The position numbers and the translations under genes were made by a program. Below are positions 63,628-64,000 of a stretch of DNA of 64,000 nucleotides, piece after piece (the stretch's first letter is position 1; each line of letters begins with the position of its first letter). This DNA comes from Incurvaria masculella (Eukaryota; Arthropoda; Insecta; Lepidoptera; Incurvariidae): NCBI GenBank assembly GCA_946894095.1, contig OX335643.1, positions 7,427,036 to 7,491,035 of the forward strand. Direction: 5' to 3'. The notes beneath the pieces were generated by a model. That model did not search any database and was not told where the DNA came from. It worked only from the letters and a program-made list of their open reading frames with translations.

Positions 63628-64000
63628 GTAACCTATCTTCTATATTCGTGCTTGAACACATAAACAGTGCTTCAGTATCTGGGTGGACAGCAGCTTGGCG
63701 CGGTACGTGTCTATGTCCGACATAATGGTCCACAGACTCCCCAGGAGGTTTCGCTTGAACAGGGTAACCAATCTTCTATATTCGTGCTTGAACACATAAA
63801 CAGTACTTCAGTATCTGGGTGGACAGCAGCTTGGCGCAGTACGTGTCTATGTCCGACATAATGGTCCACAGACTCCCCAGGAGGTTTCGCTTGAACAGGG
63901 TAACCAATCTTCTATATTCGTGCTTGAACACATAAACAGTACTTCAGTATCTGGGTGGACAGCAGCTTGGCGCAGTACGTGTCTATGTCCGACATACTGG
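63621..64000 (+). repeat. 136-bp tandem repeat built from exon 3 end copies
   Basis: GAACAGGGTAACC recurs at 63621, 63757 and 63893, a period of 136. Each unit holds a degenerate copy of the exon 3 end (TATCTGGGTGGACAGCAGCT, GTCTATGTCCGACATAATGG, TCGCTTGAACAGG) plus about 40 nt of downstream intron. About 2.8 units are seen before the window ends. Confidence 0.92.

Overview
This is an animal nuclear genome window, almost certainly from a moth or butterfly. Coding exons are short and spread over AT-rich introns with GT-AG borders. The spacers hold repeat types typical of Lepidoptera: tRNA- and 5S-rRNA-headed SINEs, foldback MITEs, a CCGT-microsatellite element ending in the GGTTCCGTACC motif, and scraps of Jockey- and RTE-type non-LTR elements. 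A (TTAGG)7 insect telomere motif is also present. Most long open frames here are repeat-derived or chance; the real genes were rebuilt exon by exon from splice sites, reading phase and protein similarity.

The core of the window (bases 1 to 47198) is a cluster of three related genes for secreted proteins. Each joins a Mind-bomb-type SH3 repeat (the MIB/REP repeat of the cytosolic ubiquitin ligase Mind bomb) to immunoglobulin domains. Gene A (minus strand, 16557 down to 324 and beyond the left edge) has a signal peptide and then at least three MIB-repeat + Ig modules and the start of a fourth. Gene B (plus, 18662-26958, 388 aa) and gene C (plus, 30474-47198, 381 aa) are complete nine-exon genes: signal peptide, one MIB repeat, two Amalgam/Lachesin-like Ig domains, and an amphipathic helical tail. 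A and B are divergent, with about 2.1 kb between their start codons; B and C are tandem. All modules share one exon pattern (MIB-1, MIB-2, Ig-1, Ig-2, Ig-3) and are phase 1 at both ends, so a whole module can be duplicated without breaking frame. I know of no described family with this architecture, and I take it to be the most interesting content of the window.

Bases 47199-60089 hold no gene I can support, only repeats, including a Harbinger-like element with a broken MADF ORF and a dead mariner. From 60090 to the right edge lie the first three exons of a zinc-dependent medium-chain alcohol/polyol dehydrogenase. Its third exon is followed by a 136-bp tandem array built from degenerate copies of that exon end and its splice donor.

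How the genes may work together is inference. B and C look like soluble Amalgam-like adhesion or recognition proteins with an added peptide-binding SH3-type head, and A looks like a multivalent version of that head. Shared ancestry and clustering suggest a locally expanding family; an immune, adhesion or reproductive role cannot be told from sequence alone.
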